Shown here one piece after another: positions 24,466 through 32,356 of a DNA stretch of 64,000 bases. This DNA comes from Flavobacterium sp. 1 (lineage in GTDB: Bacteria; Bacteroidota; Bacteroidia; Flavobacteriales; Flavobacteriaceae). Location of the stretch: positions 4,712,001-4,776,000 of the forward strand of contig NZ_PGER01000001.1 in the NCBI RefSeq assembly GCF_002797935.1, read 5' to 3'. Under the pieces are notes generated by a model. That model saw nothing but the letters and a program-made list of their open reading frames with translations. It was not told the DNA's origin and searched no databases. A program made the translations under genes and the position numbers. How positions within the stretch are numbered: position 1 is the stretch's first letter; the number at the start of each line of letters is the position of its first letter.

Positions 24466-25878
24466 ATGAATCCAACTCTTCAACAAGATTTACAAGATAT
24501 TGAGCATATTCTTGAACAAGTAAAACAACATGGAATTGATTTTCTGAATGCTATAGATACAATTCCAACTTCCACACAAAATACTATTGATACAAACGCA
24601 AATTTGAATGATTTTGGGTTAGGATCATTGTCTGCTTTGGAAGTATTCAAGCAGCGATTGGCTCCATTGATGGTTTCACAAGCTGGACCAAGATATTGGG
24701 GATTTGTAACTGGAGGTGCTACACCAGCTTCTATAGCCGGCGATTGGCTCACAACTATTTATGATCCAAATGCACAAGCAACAAAAGCACAGGGAGGAGT
24801 TTCGGCATTGATCGAAATAGAAACTATTAATAAATTGCTACAATTATTGGTTTTGCCAAAATCATTTTTGGGCGGATTTGTAACAGGTGCAACGATGTCA
24901 AATTTTACTTGTTTGGCCGTGGCTCGACAATGGTTCGGAAAAGAATTGGGTCATGATTTTGCTAAAAACGGAATTACAGGGCCCTTAAATATTTTGACAG
25001 CAGCGCCACATTCTTCTTCGGTAAAATGTTTGGCAATGTTAGGAATTGGAAGCCAGAATTTCACTAAAATAAAAACAGTTGAAGGAAATCGGGAAGCTAT
25101 TGATATAGCCGATTTAGAACAAAATATAAAGAATTTAAACGGTCAGCCATTTATTTTAATATCAAGTGCAGGAACAGTCAACTCAGCCGATTTTGATGAT
25201 TTTATTGCGATTTCAAAACTGAAAGAAAAATATAATTTTTGGTGGCATATTGATGCTGCTTTTGGAGGTTTTGCAGCTTGTTCTCCAAAATACAAACATT
25301 TGGTAAACGGTTGGAAAAACGCAGACAGTATTACGATTGACTGTCATAAATGGCTCAATGTTCCTTACGAAAGTGCTTTTTATTTGGTGAAAGAACAACA
25401 TAAAAATCTTCAAGTTGAAACGTTTCAAAATTCGAATGCTCCTTATTTGGGAGATCCGTTGGAGAATTTTAGTTATCTGAATTTCTTGCCTGAGAATTCC
25501 CGACGCCTGAAAGCTTTACCCGTTTGGTTCTCATTATTGGCGTATGGAAAGCAAGGATTTAAAGATATAGTAGAAAATAGCGTTGCAAGAGCATTGCAGT
25601 TTGATGCTTTTATAGCTAATGATGAAAGTTTTGAATTATTAGCACCAACTCGCCTTAATAACGTTTGTTTTACTTTGGAGGGTGACCATAATCAGGAAAA
25701 AGTGAATTCATTTTTGATGCATCTCAATGATAAAGGCAAAGTGTTTATGACTCCAACAGTGTATCAAAATAGAAAAGGAATCCGAGCTTCGTTTGTGAAT
25801 TGGAGAACAAACGAATTGGATGTTCAGTTGGTAATTAAAGTGATGAAAGAGAGTGTTTTGGAATTGGAAATAGAATAG
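24466..25878 (+). CDS. PLP-dependent group II decarboxylase-like protein
   Basis: A 470-residue protein of the pyridoxal-dependent decarboxylase (aromatic/glutamate decarboxylase-like) family. Landmarks: GPRYWGFVTGGATPASIAGDWL (about residue 75), GGFVTGATMSNFTCLAVARQWFG (about 137), WHIDAAFGGFAACSPK (about 260) with the PLP-contacting Asp, and the Schiff-base Lys in TIDCHKWLNVPYE (about 294). The amino acid substrate cannot be inferred; some relatives are annotated as aminotransferases. It is soluble. The next gene is an AraC-type regulator about 80 bp downstream with its own -7 box. Confidence 0.85.
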   Translation: MNPTLQQDLQDIEHILEQVKQHGIDFLNAIDTIPTSTQNTIDTNANLNDFGLGSLSALEVFKQRLAPLMVSQAGPRYWGFVTGGATPASIAGDWLTTIYDPNAQATKAQGGVSALIEIETINKLLQLLVLPKSFLGGFVTGATMSNFTCLAVARQWFGKELGHDFAKNGITGPLNILTAAPHSSSVKCLAMLGIGSQNFTKIKTVEGNREAIDIADLEQNIKNLNGQPFILISSAGTVNSADFDDFIAISKLKEKYNFWWHIDAAFGGFAACSPKYKHLVNGWKNADSITIDCHKWLNVPYESAFYLVKEQHKNLQVETFQNSNAPYLGDPLENFSYLNFLPENSRRLKALPVWFSLLAYGKQGFKDIVENSVARALQFDAFIANDESFELLAPTRLNNVCFTLEGDHNQEKVNSFLMHLNDKGKVFMTPTVYQNRKGIRASFVNWRTNELDVQLVIKVMKESVLELEIE

Positions 25879-25883
25879 TTATT

Positions 25884-25915
25884 TCTGAATCAATACCTAA
25901 AATGCTTTATATTTG
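25884..25915 (+). promoter_or_regulatory. Candidate promoter for the AraC-type regulator
   Basis: TATATTTG at 25908-25915 is a perfect -7 box, with TCTG near 25884 as a weak -33. The predicted start is about 35 nt before the ATG at 25958. Confidence 0.5.
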
Positions 25916-25957
25916 AGATTGTTCTAGCAATACTATAAAAGCTATAATTATTTTAAT

Positions 25958-27085
25958 ATGCTGAATTTTCCAATCATAATGGGTATTACATCAGGAGCTA
26001 CATTTTTGTTGGGCTTTTTGCTTCTTGCTCATTCTCGAAAAGTAAACCCGATTGCTAACAGATATCTTGGATTATTTGTTCTTACGCTTGGATTGGCAAT
26101 GCTCGAAATTCCTTTGTTTTACCAAAACTTCCATTTAAAACATCCCAATATATTTGAATTGATAGGTTTGGTACGGTTTCTGACAGCTCCTTTTCTTTAT
26201 ATCAGTATTTTATATTTTACATCATTGCAGAAAAAGTTTGAAAAGAAAATTTTATGGCACTTTTTACCCTTTCTGATTTTTCTGCTTTTCAGATTTCCTT
26301 TTTTTATTACAGGAAAAAATTTTGAATTCAGTTATGCAGTTGGGAGAGTAGTGTTTTTTATTTTGCAAACAGCATTACCGCTTCAAGCTATAATTTATTG
26401 GTATTTGTCTTTTAGTAAATTACAAAAGCACATAAAATATATACGTCAGTTCTCGTCAGCAACCGAGGAAATAGACTTGTCTTGGTTAAGATATTTTTTA
26501 TTGGTTTTGATTCTAATTATAGTTGCGTGGTTCAATCTTGTCTTTTTCGACTTGCAAAATTTAACGCAGCTTACTCCATTTTTATATCTTTCCTGTATCT
26601 TTTTTCTAGCTTATTTTTCTTTGCAGCAAAAAGAAGTTTTTGATTTTAATAAAAGTGACTTAAATGAGTTAGCCACTATTGAAATAAGCAAAAAGGAAAA
26701 TCCAAAACGTGTTTCAGAAAACCGATTGAACGAATTAGACAAAAAATTGCAGGCGCTTATGAATTTGGAAAAAGTGTATTTAGAAAATGATTTAAGTCTG
26801 CCAAAATTAGCAAAAAGCATGAATGCCAGCTGTAATGAAACGTCGTTTGTAATCAACGAATTGTACCGTGATAACTTTTATAATTTTATAAATAAATACC
26901 GAGTAGAAGAAGCAAAAATACTATTGCTGTCTGAAAAATACAGTCAATTAAATATTCTGGGAATTGCTTATGAATCTGGATTTAATTCTAAAACTACTTT
27001 TAATACCACTTTTAAAAAACACACTGGTCTTTCTCCAACCGAGTTTGTGAAATCAAATATATTCTTAGAAAAAAAAGAAGCCTAA
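25958..27085 (+). CDS. AraC-family regulator with a membrane-embedded N-terminal domain
   Basis: A 375-residue protein. Residues 1 to about 225 contain about seven hydrophobic helices (first: FPIIMGITSGATFLLGFLLLAHS). The C-terminal about 100 residues are an AraC-type double helix-turn-helix: LSLPKLAKSMNASCNETSFVINELY, then NILGIAYESGFNSKTTFNTTFKKHTGLSPTEF. This layout is common in Bacteroidota and suggests membrane sensing. The DoxX-like membrane protein starts 72 bp downstream and the decarboxylase lies upstream; either may be its target. It is too distant to assume it controls the PUL. Confidence 0.9.
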   Translation: MLNFPIIMGITSGATFLLGFLLLAHSRKVNPIANRYLGLFVLTLGLAMLEIPLFYQNFHLKHPNIFELIGLVRFLTAPFLYISILYFTSLQKKFEKKILWHFLPFLIFLLFRFPFFITGKNFEFSYAVGRVVFFILQTALPLQAIIYWYLSFSKLQKHIKYIRQFSSATEEIDLSWLRYFLLVLILIIVAWFNLVFFDLQNLTQLTPFLYLSCIFFLAYFSLQQKEVFDFNKSDLNELATIEISKKENPKRVSENRLNELDKKLQALMNLEKVYLENDLSLPKLAKSMNASCNETSFVINELYRDNFYNFINKYRVEEAKILLLSEKYSQLNILGIAYESGFNSKTTFNTTFKKHTGLSPTEFVKSNIFLEKKEA

Positions 27086-27156
27086 ATACGTTCGAACGGA
27101 TACATCGGAACATTTGACATTTGATTTATAGCCAATTTTGAGGCATATTAATTCAA

Positions 27157-27933
27157 ATGAAAAACACCATGTTAGAACAATCAACTTTAGAATTTTCAGA
27201 TTCAATTTTAAAAAAATTAGGCACTTCTATAATACTTGGATTTGTGCTTACTGCTTTAATATTAATGCTTGGTAACGGCGGAAATGTTTTTTGGCTTCCA
27301 CCAATATTAGTTTTTTCCTTAGTTGGAATTGCTTTATTGAGTGCTATACTGTTTCCGTTTATCTGGCATTATTTAGAAAGAAAGCAAAAAATTAACAGCA
27401 CAAAAATTTATGGATTTTTATATAGCGGAATTCGATATGCTATAGCTTTTAATATTGCCAGTTTTGGTTGGAAAAAATTTTATGGACTCCAGTTTATTGT
27501 GCCTGCTGAAATTGCAAATTTGCCTATGAATCAGCAATCGGGTGAGTGGCTGACTTGGTTTTATTTTGGCCACTCACATGCTTTCGGAATCATAATAGCA
27601 GTAATTCAGCTAGTTGGAGGTTATCTATTGTTGTTCCGAAGAACATTGCTGATAGGTTCCATAATTTTGTTTGCGCTGCTCTCTAATTTGACTTTAATTA
27701 ATATTTTTTATCAAATGAATGCTGGTGCATTAGTGCAGTCTGTAGTATTGACGATTGGTGTTTTGTTCTTGATTTTATTAGAATATAAAAAGCTGGTTTT
27801 CTTTTTTCTTAAAACAAAATCCAATTTGCCTTCATTGAACTTCAATAGTGTTTTTGTAAAAAATAGTATTCGTCTTTCGGCAATAGTATTGTCGTTATTA
27901 TTTACAATCTATTTAAAATCATTGGTAAAATAA
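27157..27933 (+). CDS. DoxX-like integral membrane protein
   Basis: A 258-residue protein with about six to seven membrane helices (for example LGTSIILGFVLTALILMLG, FWLPPILVFSLVGIALLSAIL, LLIGSIILFALLSNLTLINIF). The middle resembles DoxX proteins: FGWKKFYGLQF, then WFYFGHSHAFGIIIAVIQLVGGYLLLFRRTLLIG. Function is unknown; some DoxX proteins take part in redox or quinone-linked processes. It follows the AraC gene closely and a terminator comes right after it. Confidence 0.7.
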   Translation: MKNTMLEQSTLEFSDSILKKLGTSIILGFVLTALILMLGNGGNVFWLPPILVFSLVGIALLSAILFPFIWHYLERKQKINSTKIYGFLYSGIRYAIAFNIASFGWKKFYGLQFIVPAEIANLPMNQQSGEWLTWFYFGHSHAFGIIIAVIQLVGGYLLLFRRTLLIGSIILFALLSNLTLINIFYQMNAGALVQSVVLTIGVLFLILLEYKKLVFFFLKTKSNLPSLNFNSVFVKNSIRLSAIVLSLLFTIYLKSLVK

Positions 27934-27935
27934 AA

Positions 27936-27980
27936 AAAGAAAGCTCGTTTAAATTGGATTTAAATGAACTTTCTTTTTTT
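27936..27980. terminator. Hairpin terminator between convergent genes
   Basis: AAAGAAAG-TC-TTTAAAT and ATTTAAA-GA-CTTTC form a long stem with small mismatches around a short loop, then T7. Given A runs on the other side it can serve both the DoxX-like gene (+) and gldA (-). Confidence 0.75.
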
Positions 27981-28017
27981 ATCTGCAAACTGAAACTGCA
28001 AACTAAAATCTGCAAAC

Positions 28018-28914
28018 TTATTTTGTAATTTCCCTAAACACAGTTTCTAAATTTTTGTTCTTCTGGTTGAGCTGCAAAGTCTTCAATCCATTATCGTAAG
28101 CAAAGTCAAAAACTGTTGGTCGCATATCTTTATCAGAAACAAAAGTAAGTTCCCAAGAAAATCCATGACTGTTTTTGAAAGATTTCAAATGAGGAATTTG
28201 AGCAATAAGATCTTCTTCCGCTTTTTTGTCAAATTCTACTTCGATTACCTGTTCTTTATCGGCGGAGATTAAGTTATCTAATTTTTTATCAGCGACGATG
28301 TGTCCTTTGTCAATAATAATCACTCGATCGCAAATCGCTTCTACTTCCTGCATAATGTGAGTCGAAAGGAAAACCGTTTTGTCTTTACCAACGTTTTTAA
28401 TCACATTTCTGATTTCGACCAATTGATTTGGATCTAATCCTGTTGTAGGTTCGTCTAAAATTAAAACATCGGGATTGTGTAATAATGCATTTGCAAGACC
28501 TACTCTTTGACGATAGCCTTTGGATAATTGGCCAATTTTTTTATGGCTCTCGGTTTGTAAACCCGTTAGCTGAATCACTTCTTCGATTCTTGATTTAGCT
28601 ACCTTATATACATCGGCGTTAAAAGCCAGATATTCTCTAACGTATAAATCTAAATACAAAGGATTGTGTTCCGGCAGATATCCAATAGAAAGCTGTACCG
28701 ATTTTTCTTGGGTGTTTACATCAAAGTCATTGACAAGTGCCACACCAGAATCTGCATTGATGTAGGTGGTCAATATTTTCATCAAAGTCGATTTTCCAGC
28801 ACCATTGGGCCCTAGAAAACCAACAATTTCTCCCTTTTTAACAGAAAAGGAAATATTGTCCAATGCTTTTTGAGCACCATAACTTTTCGAAATGTTTTTT
28901 ACTTCTATTGACAT
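28018..28914 (-). CDS. gldA: Gliding motility ABC transporter ATP-binding protein GldA
   Basis: A 298-residue ABC ATPase that closely matches my recollection of F. johnsoniae GldA. Walker A is LGPNGAGKSTLMKIL (about residue 34), the signature LSKGYRQRVGLANALL (about 133), Walker B VLILDEPTTGLD (about 154) and the H-loop LSTHIMQEVE (about 187). GldA works with GldF and GldG, which are not in the window, in an ABC transporter needed for gliding in F. johnsoniae. The gene is monocistronic here. Confidence 0.9.
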   Translation of the reverse strand: MSIEVKNISKSYGAQKALDNISFSVKKGEIVGFLGPNGAGKSTLMKILTTYINADSGVALVNDFDVNTQEKSVQLSIGYLPEHNPLYLDLYVREYLAFNADVYKVAKSRIEEVIQLTGLQTESHKKIGQLSKGYRQRVGLANALLHNPDVLILDEPTTGLDPNQLVEIRNVIKNVGKDKTVFLSTHIMQEVEAICDRVIIIDKGHIVADKKLDNLISADKEQVIEVEFDKKAEEDLIAQIPHLKSFKNSHGFSWELTFVSDKDMRPTVFDFAYDNGLKTLQLNQKNKNLETVFREITK

Positions 28915-28930
28915 AAAACTTTATTTGATG

Positions 28931-28938
28931 CAAAAGTA
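28931..28938 (-). promoter_or_regulatory. -7 box of the gldA promoter
   Basis: On the minus strand this reads TACTTTTG, a perfect TAnnTTTG, 16 bp before the gldA ATG. A clear TTTG -33 box is not seen, so the leader would be very short and the call is tentative. Confidence 0.5.
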
Positions 28939-29097
28939 ATTAGAAAATATATAGTTCTTCATTAATCGGAAAAAATTATGTTTTAATTGACAACGAACAA
29001 AAGGCTTAGATAAATAAAAATTGTATGAAAATTATTCAAAAACTGGCACAGTTCTTGTTAAGTGATTACTAATTTTTAACAAATCAAAAAACAAACT

Positions 29098-29706
29098 ATG
29101 AAAAAAACATTAGTAATTCTTGCACTAGCTATGATAAGCTTTGCAAATGCTCAAAAGGGGACGTACTTGGTATCAGGAAACATGAGTTTTTGGTCTAACA
29201 AAGACTCTAGTCAAGGGAGTGAATCAAAGGATAGAAACTTTAATTTTTCTCCAAAAGTGGGGTATCAGTTCAAGGATAATTGGACAGTAGGGGTTGAAAC
29301 TGGATTTTCATCTTCTAAAAATGAATACACTTATCTAGAAAATGCATCGAATAATCAGGAAAGAATAACTAAAAACTTTTCAGCAGGAGCTTTTGTTAGG
29401 TATTCAAAATCATTGAGTCAAACGTTTTTGCTATATGCTGATTTAGGTGCAGGTTACAAGAATAGTAAAGAAACTTATACTTATTTATTATACCCCGAAA
29501 ATAATTCAAAAACTACTTTTGATGGTATTTATGCGAGTTTTGCACCTGGTTTGTTTTTAAATATTAAAAATAATTTTGGGTTAAATTTTGGTATTGGAGG
29601 TTTGTCATATTCAAATACAAAGAGTGATCAATATAATAGAAGTAATAGCAATTTTTATTTCAATTTTGGACAGTCATTTAATATAGGAATTTCAAAAAAT
29701 TTCTAA
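29098..29706 (+). CDS. Outer membrane beta-barrel protein
   Basis: A 202-residue protein with signal peptide MKKTLVILALAMISFANAQ. The mature part shows alternating amphipathic strands (FSPKVGYQFKDNWTVGVETGF, FSAGAFVRYSKSL, FLLYADLGAGYKN, NFGLNFGIGGLSYS) and ends in Phe (FNIGISKNF), as expected for a small outer-membrane beta-barrel of about eight strands. Function unknown. It is a single gene with a terminator about 30 bp after its stop. Confidence 0.85.
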   Translation: MKKTLVILALAMISFANAQKGTYLVSGNMSFWSNKDSSQGSESKDRNFNFSPKVGYQFKDNWTVGVETGFSSSKNEYTYLENASNNQERITKNFSAGAFVRYSKSLSQTFLLYADLGAGYKNSKETYTYLLYPENNSKTTFDGIYASFAPGLFLNIKNNFGLNFGIGGLSYSNTKSDQYNRSNSNFYFNFGQSFNIGISKNF

Positions 29707-29732
29707 TGCCTAATTGTATTTAATGATTTCAA

Positions 29733-29762
29733 AAGCACTCGTTCATTGAGTGCTTTTTTGTT
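29733..29762 (+). terminator. Intrinsic terminator after the beta-barrel gene
   Basis: AAAAGCACTC and GAGTGCTTTTTTG form a perfect hairpin with a T run. Confidence 0.88.
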
Positions 29763-29911
29763 TTATAGTAGTGTTGTAAAATTATAAATATTTATTTTGT
29801 TTTGAAATCAATAATTTTAATCACTCAAAAATCTTTTTTTTTATGGAATAGCAATTTTAAAGCTAGTTTAACAAAGAAATCTCTTTTTGTTAAACAAAAT
29901 ATTATTTTTAT

Positions 29912-29942
29912 TTTGGGCAAGCCGAAATAAGTTATACATTTG
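29912..29942 (+). promoter_or_regulatory. Promoter of the pheA leader/aromatic operon
   Basis: TTTG (29912-29915) and TACATTTG (29935-29942) with a 19-bp spacer, an ideal Bacteroidota promoter. Transcription should start near 29949, giving a leader of about 249 nt before pheA. Confidence 0.85.
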
Positions 29943-30053
29943 CATCAAATAATTGAAACCCACAATAAAAAAGCTTTTCTATCAAATGAAAAAAAAGTGG
30001 GTTCCTGACAACAAAAATTTAAATCCTTCTTCGGAAGAAACACAAACAATACA

Positions 30054-30110
30054 ATGTCTAATAACCGTTTTTATTTTAGCAACTCTTTTTATTTCTTCTT
30101 TAGGAAGTAA
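30054..30110 (+). CDS. Phe/Tyr-rich leader peptide of the pheA attenuator
   Basis: An 18-codon open frame, MSNNRFYFSNSFYFFFRK then TAA. It has six Phe and two Tyr in an 11-residue stretch, ending in three consecutive Phe codons (TTC TTC TTT) two codons before the last Lys. It lies in the leader transcript upstream of prephenate dehydratase and is followed at once by an antiterminator strand. This is the classic form of a phenylalanine attenuator leader peptide, whose ribosome stalls when Phe-tRNA is scarce. It is too short to be found by normal gene callers. Confidence 0.82.
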   Translation: MSNNRFYFSNSFYFFFRK

Positions 30111-30111
30111 G

Positions 30112-30191
30112 GGATTGTGCTATGGTTATTTGAAAAACAAGAAACAAATAAAACTAATATACAATCCTGATGAAAATCAGGATTTTTTTTT
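30112..30191 (+). promoter_or_regulatory. Attenuator: antiterminator and terminator before pheA
   Basis: The terminator is AATCCTGAT (30163-30171), loop GAAA, ATCAGGATT (30176-30184), a perfect 9-bp stem running into nine T (30183-30191); pheA starts at 30198. The competing antiterminator is GGATTGT (30112-30118) pairing with ACAATCC (30161-30167), 7 Watson-Crick pairs plus a flanking G-U at each end. The 5' antiterminator strand begins one base after the leader stop codon (30108-30110), so a ribosome that reaches the stop would cover it and the terminator would form. A ribosome stalled at the Phe codons would leave it free. Confidence 0.85.
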
Positions 30192-30197
30192 GACCCA

Positions 30198-31025
30198 ATG
30201 AGAACGAAAATTGCAATACAAGGAATTATAGGATCTTTCCACCATCAAGTGGCTCAAGACTATTTTTATCAAAATATAGAAGTAGACGAATGTCTGTCTT
30301 TTGAAGAATTGGTAGCTAGTTTATTGTCGGGGAAATCAGATCAAGCAGTAATGGCCATAGAAAATTCCATCGCGGGACCAATAATTCCAAATTACGCACT
30401 GATTGACAAAAACAATCTTCACATTATTGGAGAGCATTATTTGGATATTCATCAAAATTTAATGGCACTCAAAGGTCAAAAAATAGAAGATATCCAAGAA
30501 GTGCATTCACATCCGATGGCTTTATTGCAATGTATGGAGTTTTTGAAAAAATATCCAAACATAAAATTGGTAGAAGACAAGGATACTGCCGAAACTGCCA
30601 GAAGAATTCACGAAAAACAATTAAAAGGGATTGCTGCAATTGCAAGCAAAACAGCATCCGAAATGTATGATCTGGAAATTCTGGCTCCCGAAATCCAAAC
30701 GATAAACAATAATATGACTCGTTTTGTGATTATCAAAAAAGAAAAAGAATATGCAGAAGAAACCGAAATCAGCAGAGCTTCGATAAAATTTGAATTGGAT
30801 CACAAAAGAGGAAGCCTTGCGGCAGTACTGAATGTAATGAGTGACTGCAAATTGAATTTGACTAAAATTCAGTCGCTGCCAAAAATTGAAACGCCTTGGA
30901 AATATTCGTTTTTCGTAGATGTAACTTTTGAGAAATACGAAGACTTTGCTAAAGCAAAATCACTATTGCAGATTATGGCTGAGTATTTTAAAGTATTGGG
31001 AGAATATAAAAACACCAAACCCTAA
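30198..31025 (+). CDS. pheA: Prephenate dehydratase
   Basis: A 275-residue stand-alone prephenate dehydratase (no fused chorismate mutase). Motifs: KIAIQGIIGSFHHQVAQDYF at the start, IENSIAGPIIPNY (about residue 55), HSHPMALLQCMEFL (about 103) and NNMTRFVIIKK (about 173). An ACT-type regulatory domain follows (RGSLAAVLNVMSDCKLNLTKIQSLP, about 204-260), which usually binds Phe. It converts prephenate to phenylpyruvate. It is the first gene of the operon and lies directly after the attenuator. Confidence 0.95.
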   Translation: MRTKIAIQGIIGSFHHQVAQDYFYQNIEVDECLSFEELVASLLSGKSDQAVMAIENSIAGPIIPNYALIDKNNLHIIGEHYLDIHQNLMALKGQKIEDIQEVHSHPMALLQCMEFLKKYPNIKLVEDKDTAETARRIHEKQLKGIAAIASKTASEMYDLEILAPEIQTINNNMTRFVIIKKEKEYAEETEISRASIKFELDHKRGSLAAVLNVMSDCKLNLTKIQSLPKIETPWKYSFFVDVTFEKYEDFAKAKSLLQIMAEYFKVLGEYKNTKP

Positions 31026-31088
31026 AAAAGGGAAAATAATAAAAAACTAAATTACAAATTCCAAATAGGGAACATTAAATAAATTGTC

Positions 31089-32234
31089 ATGATTACAACA
31101 GCAAAGCGTCTCGATATCATTGAAGAATACTACTTCTCATCTAAGCTGAGAGAAGTGAGACAATTAGCCTCCGAAGGAAAACCAATTATTAATATGGGAA
31201 TTGGAAGTCCGGATTTAAAACCATCACAAGCGGTGATAGATGCCGTAGTTTTGGCAATGCAGGACGAAAACGCACATCAGTATCAAAGTTATCAAGGATT
31301 GCCGGAACTTAGAAAAGGAATGGCTGATTTTTATCAAAATAATTATGGAGTTGCCTTAGATCCTGCTGTTGAAATTTTGCCGTTAATTGGTTCCAAAGAA
31401 GGGATTATGCATATTTCTATGGCTTTCCTGAATGAAGGAGATCATGTTTTGATTCCAAATCCAGGATATCCTACTTATAGTTCGGTGACAAATCTTGTTG
31501 GAGCTATGCCAGTTTATTATGACTTGAAAGAAGCAAATAATTGGGAACCTGATTTTGATGCTTTGGAAAAATTAGATTTGGCAAAAGTAAAAATCATGTG
31601 GCTGGGATATCCGCACATGCCTACAGGAGCAAGAGGAAGTTTGGAATTGTTTGCAAAATTAATAGCATTTGCTAAAAAGCACAATATATTATTAATCAAT
31701 GACAATCCGTACAGTTTTGTTTTGAATGATAAGCCAATGAGTCTGTTGCAGGTAGAAGGAGCCAAAGATGTTGCATTAGAATTGAACTCTTTGAGTAAAA
31801 CCTTTAACATGGCTGGCTGGAGAGTTGGAATGGTTTTAGGAAGCGCATCACTTATAGATGCTGTTCTAAAAGTAAAAAGCAACATGGACAGCGGTATGTT
31901 TTACGGAATACAAAAAGGAGCTGTCGAGGCTTTGAAAAGCGACAAGTCTTGGTTTGACTCGATGAACGAGGTTTATAAAAAACGTCGTGCGCTTACAGAA
32001 CAATTGGCAGAGAAACTGAATTGTGAAGTATATAAAGAAGGAGTTGGATTGTTTGTTTGGGCAAAATTGCCTGAAGGAATAACATCGGCAGAGGATTTTA
32101 TAGACAAGATATTATATGAGAAATCTATTTTTATCACTCCGGGAACAATATTTGGTTCTAATGGAGAAGGCTATATCCGATTTGCGCTTTGTGTGAAAGA
32201 AGAGAAAATAGAAGAAGCAATTAGTAGATTTTAA
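31089..32234 (+). CDS. Class I/II PLP aminotransferase (probably aromatic)
   Basis: A 381-residue fold-type I aminotransferase. Landmarks: INMGIGSPDLKPSQAVIDA (about residue 34), YQSYQGLPELRKGMADFY (about 63), IPNPGYPTYSS (about 123), NDNPYSFV (about 204) and the PLP Lys in LNSLSKTFNMAGWRVGM (about 237). Relatives act on aromatic amino acids or as LL-diaminopimelate aminotransferase. Between pheA and tyrA, the likely reaction is phenylpyruvate or hydroxyphenylpyruvate to Phe or Tyr. Confidence 0.88.
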   Translation: MITTAKRLDIIEEYYFSSKLREVRQLASEGKPIINMGIGSPDLKPSQAVIDAVVLAMQDENAHQYQSYQGLPELRKGMADFYQNNYGVALDPAVEILPLIGSKEGIMHISMAFLNEGDHVLIPNPGYPTYSSVTNLVGAMPVYYDLKEANNWEPDFDALEKLDLAKVKIMWLGYPHMPTGARGSLELFAKLIAFAKKHNILLINDNPYSFVLNDKPMSLLQVEGAKDVALELNSLSKTFNMAGWRVGMVLGSASLIDAVLKVKSNMDSGMFYGIQKGAVEALKSDKSWFDSMNEVYKKRRALTEQLAEKLNCEVYKEGVGLFVWAKLPEGITSAEDFIDKILYEKSIFITPGTIFGSNGEGYIRFALCVKEEKIEEAISRF

Positions 32235-32254
32235 ATCGAAAAGTTCTAAAGAAA

Positions 32255-32338
32255 CGGGAAGCCCTAGCCCTGATAGCAGTGGAAATCCTTTTGTGCTGGG
32301 GTTCAGCACAAAAGATTGAAACGGATAGCAGGATTAGC
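32255..32338 (-). repeat. Interspersed palindromic repeat, copy C
   Basis: Reverse orientation relative to copies A and B. A perfect 11-bp stem (CTTTTGTGCTG 32288-32298 with CAGCACAAAAG 32304-32314) surrounds loop GGGTT, the complement of AACCC in copy B. The head GGGAAGCCCTAGCCCTGATAG and tail ACGGATAGCAGGATTAGC match the other copies read backwards. It lies inside the aromatic operon spacer. Confidence 0.82.
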
Positions 32339-32356
32339 TTCAAATAAATTTAAAAA

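Noticed and set aside
25958..27085. The AraC-type protein as the PUL regulator
   Set aside because: It is more than 20 kb from the first PUL promoter and sits with unrelated genes; no CAGGATA pair was noticed beside it.
29953..30201. Open frame of up to 82 codons overlapping the pheA leader
   Set aside because: It crosses the terminator and pheA start, its best ATG (29986) is not supported, and the leader peptide in another frame plus hairpins explain the region better.
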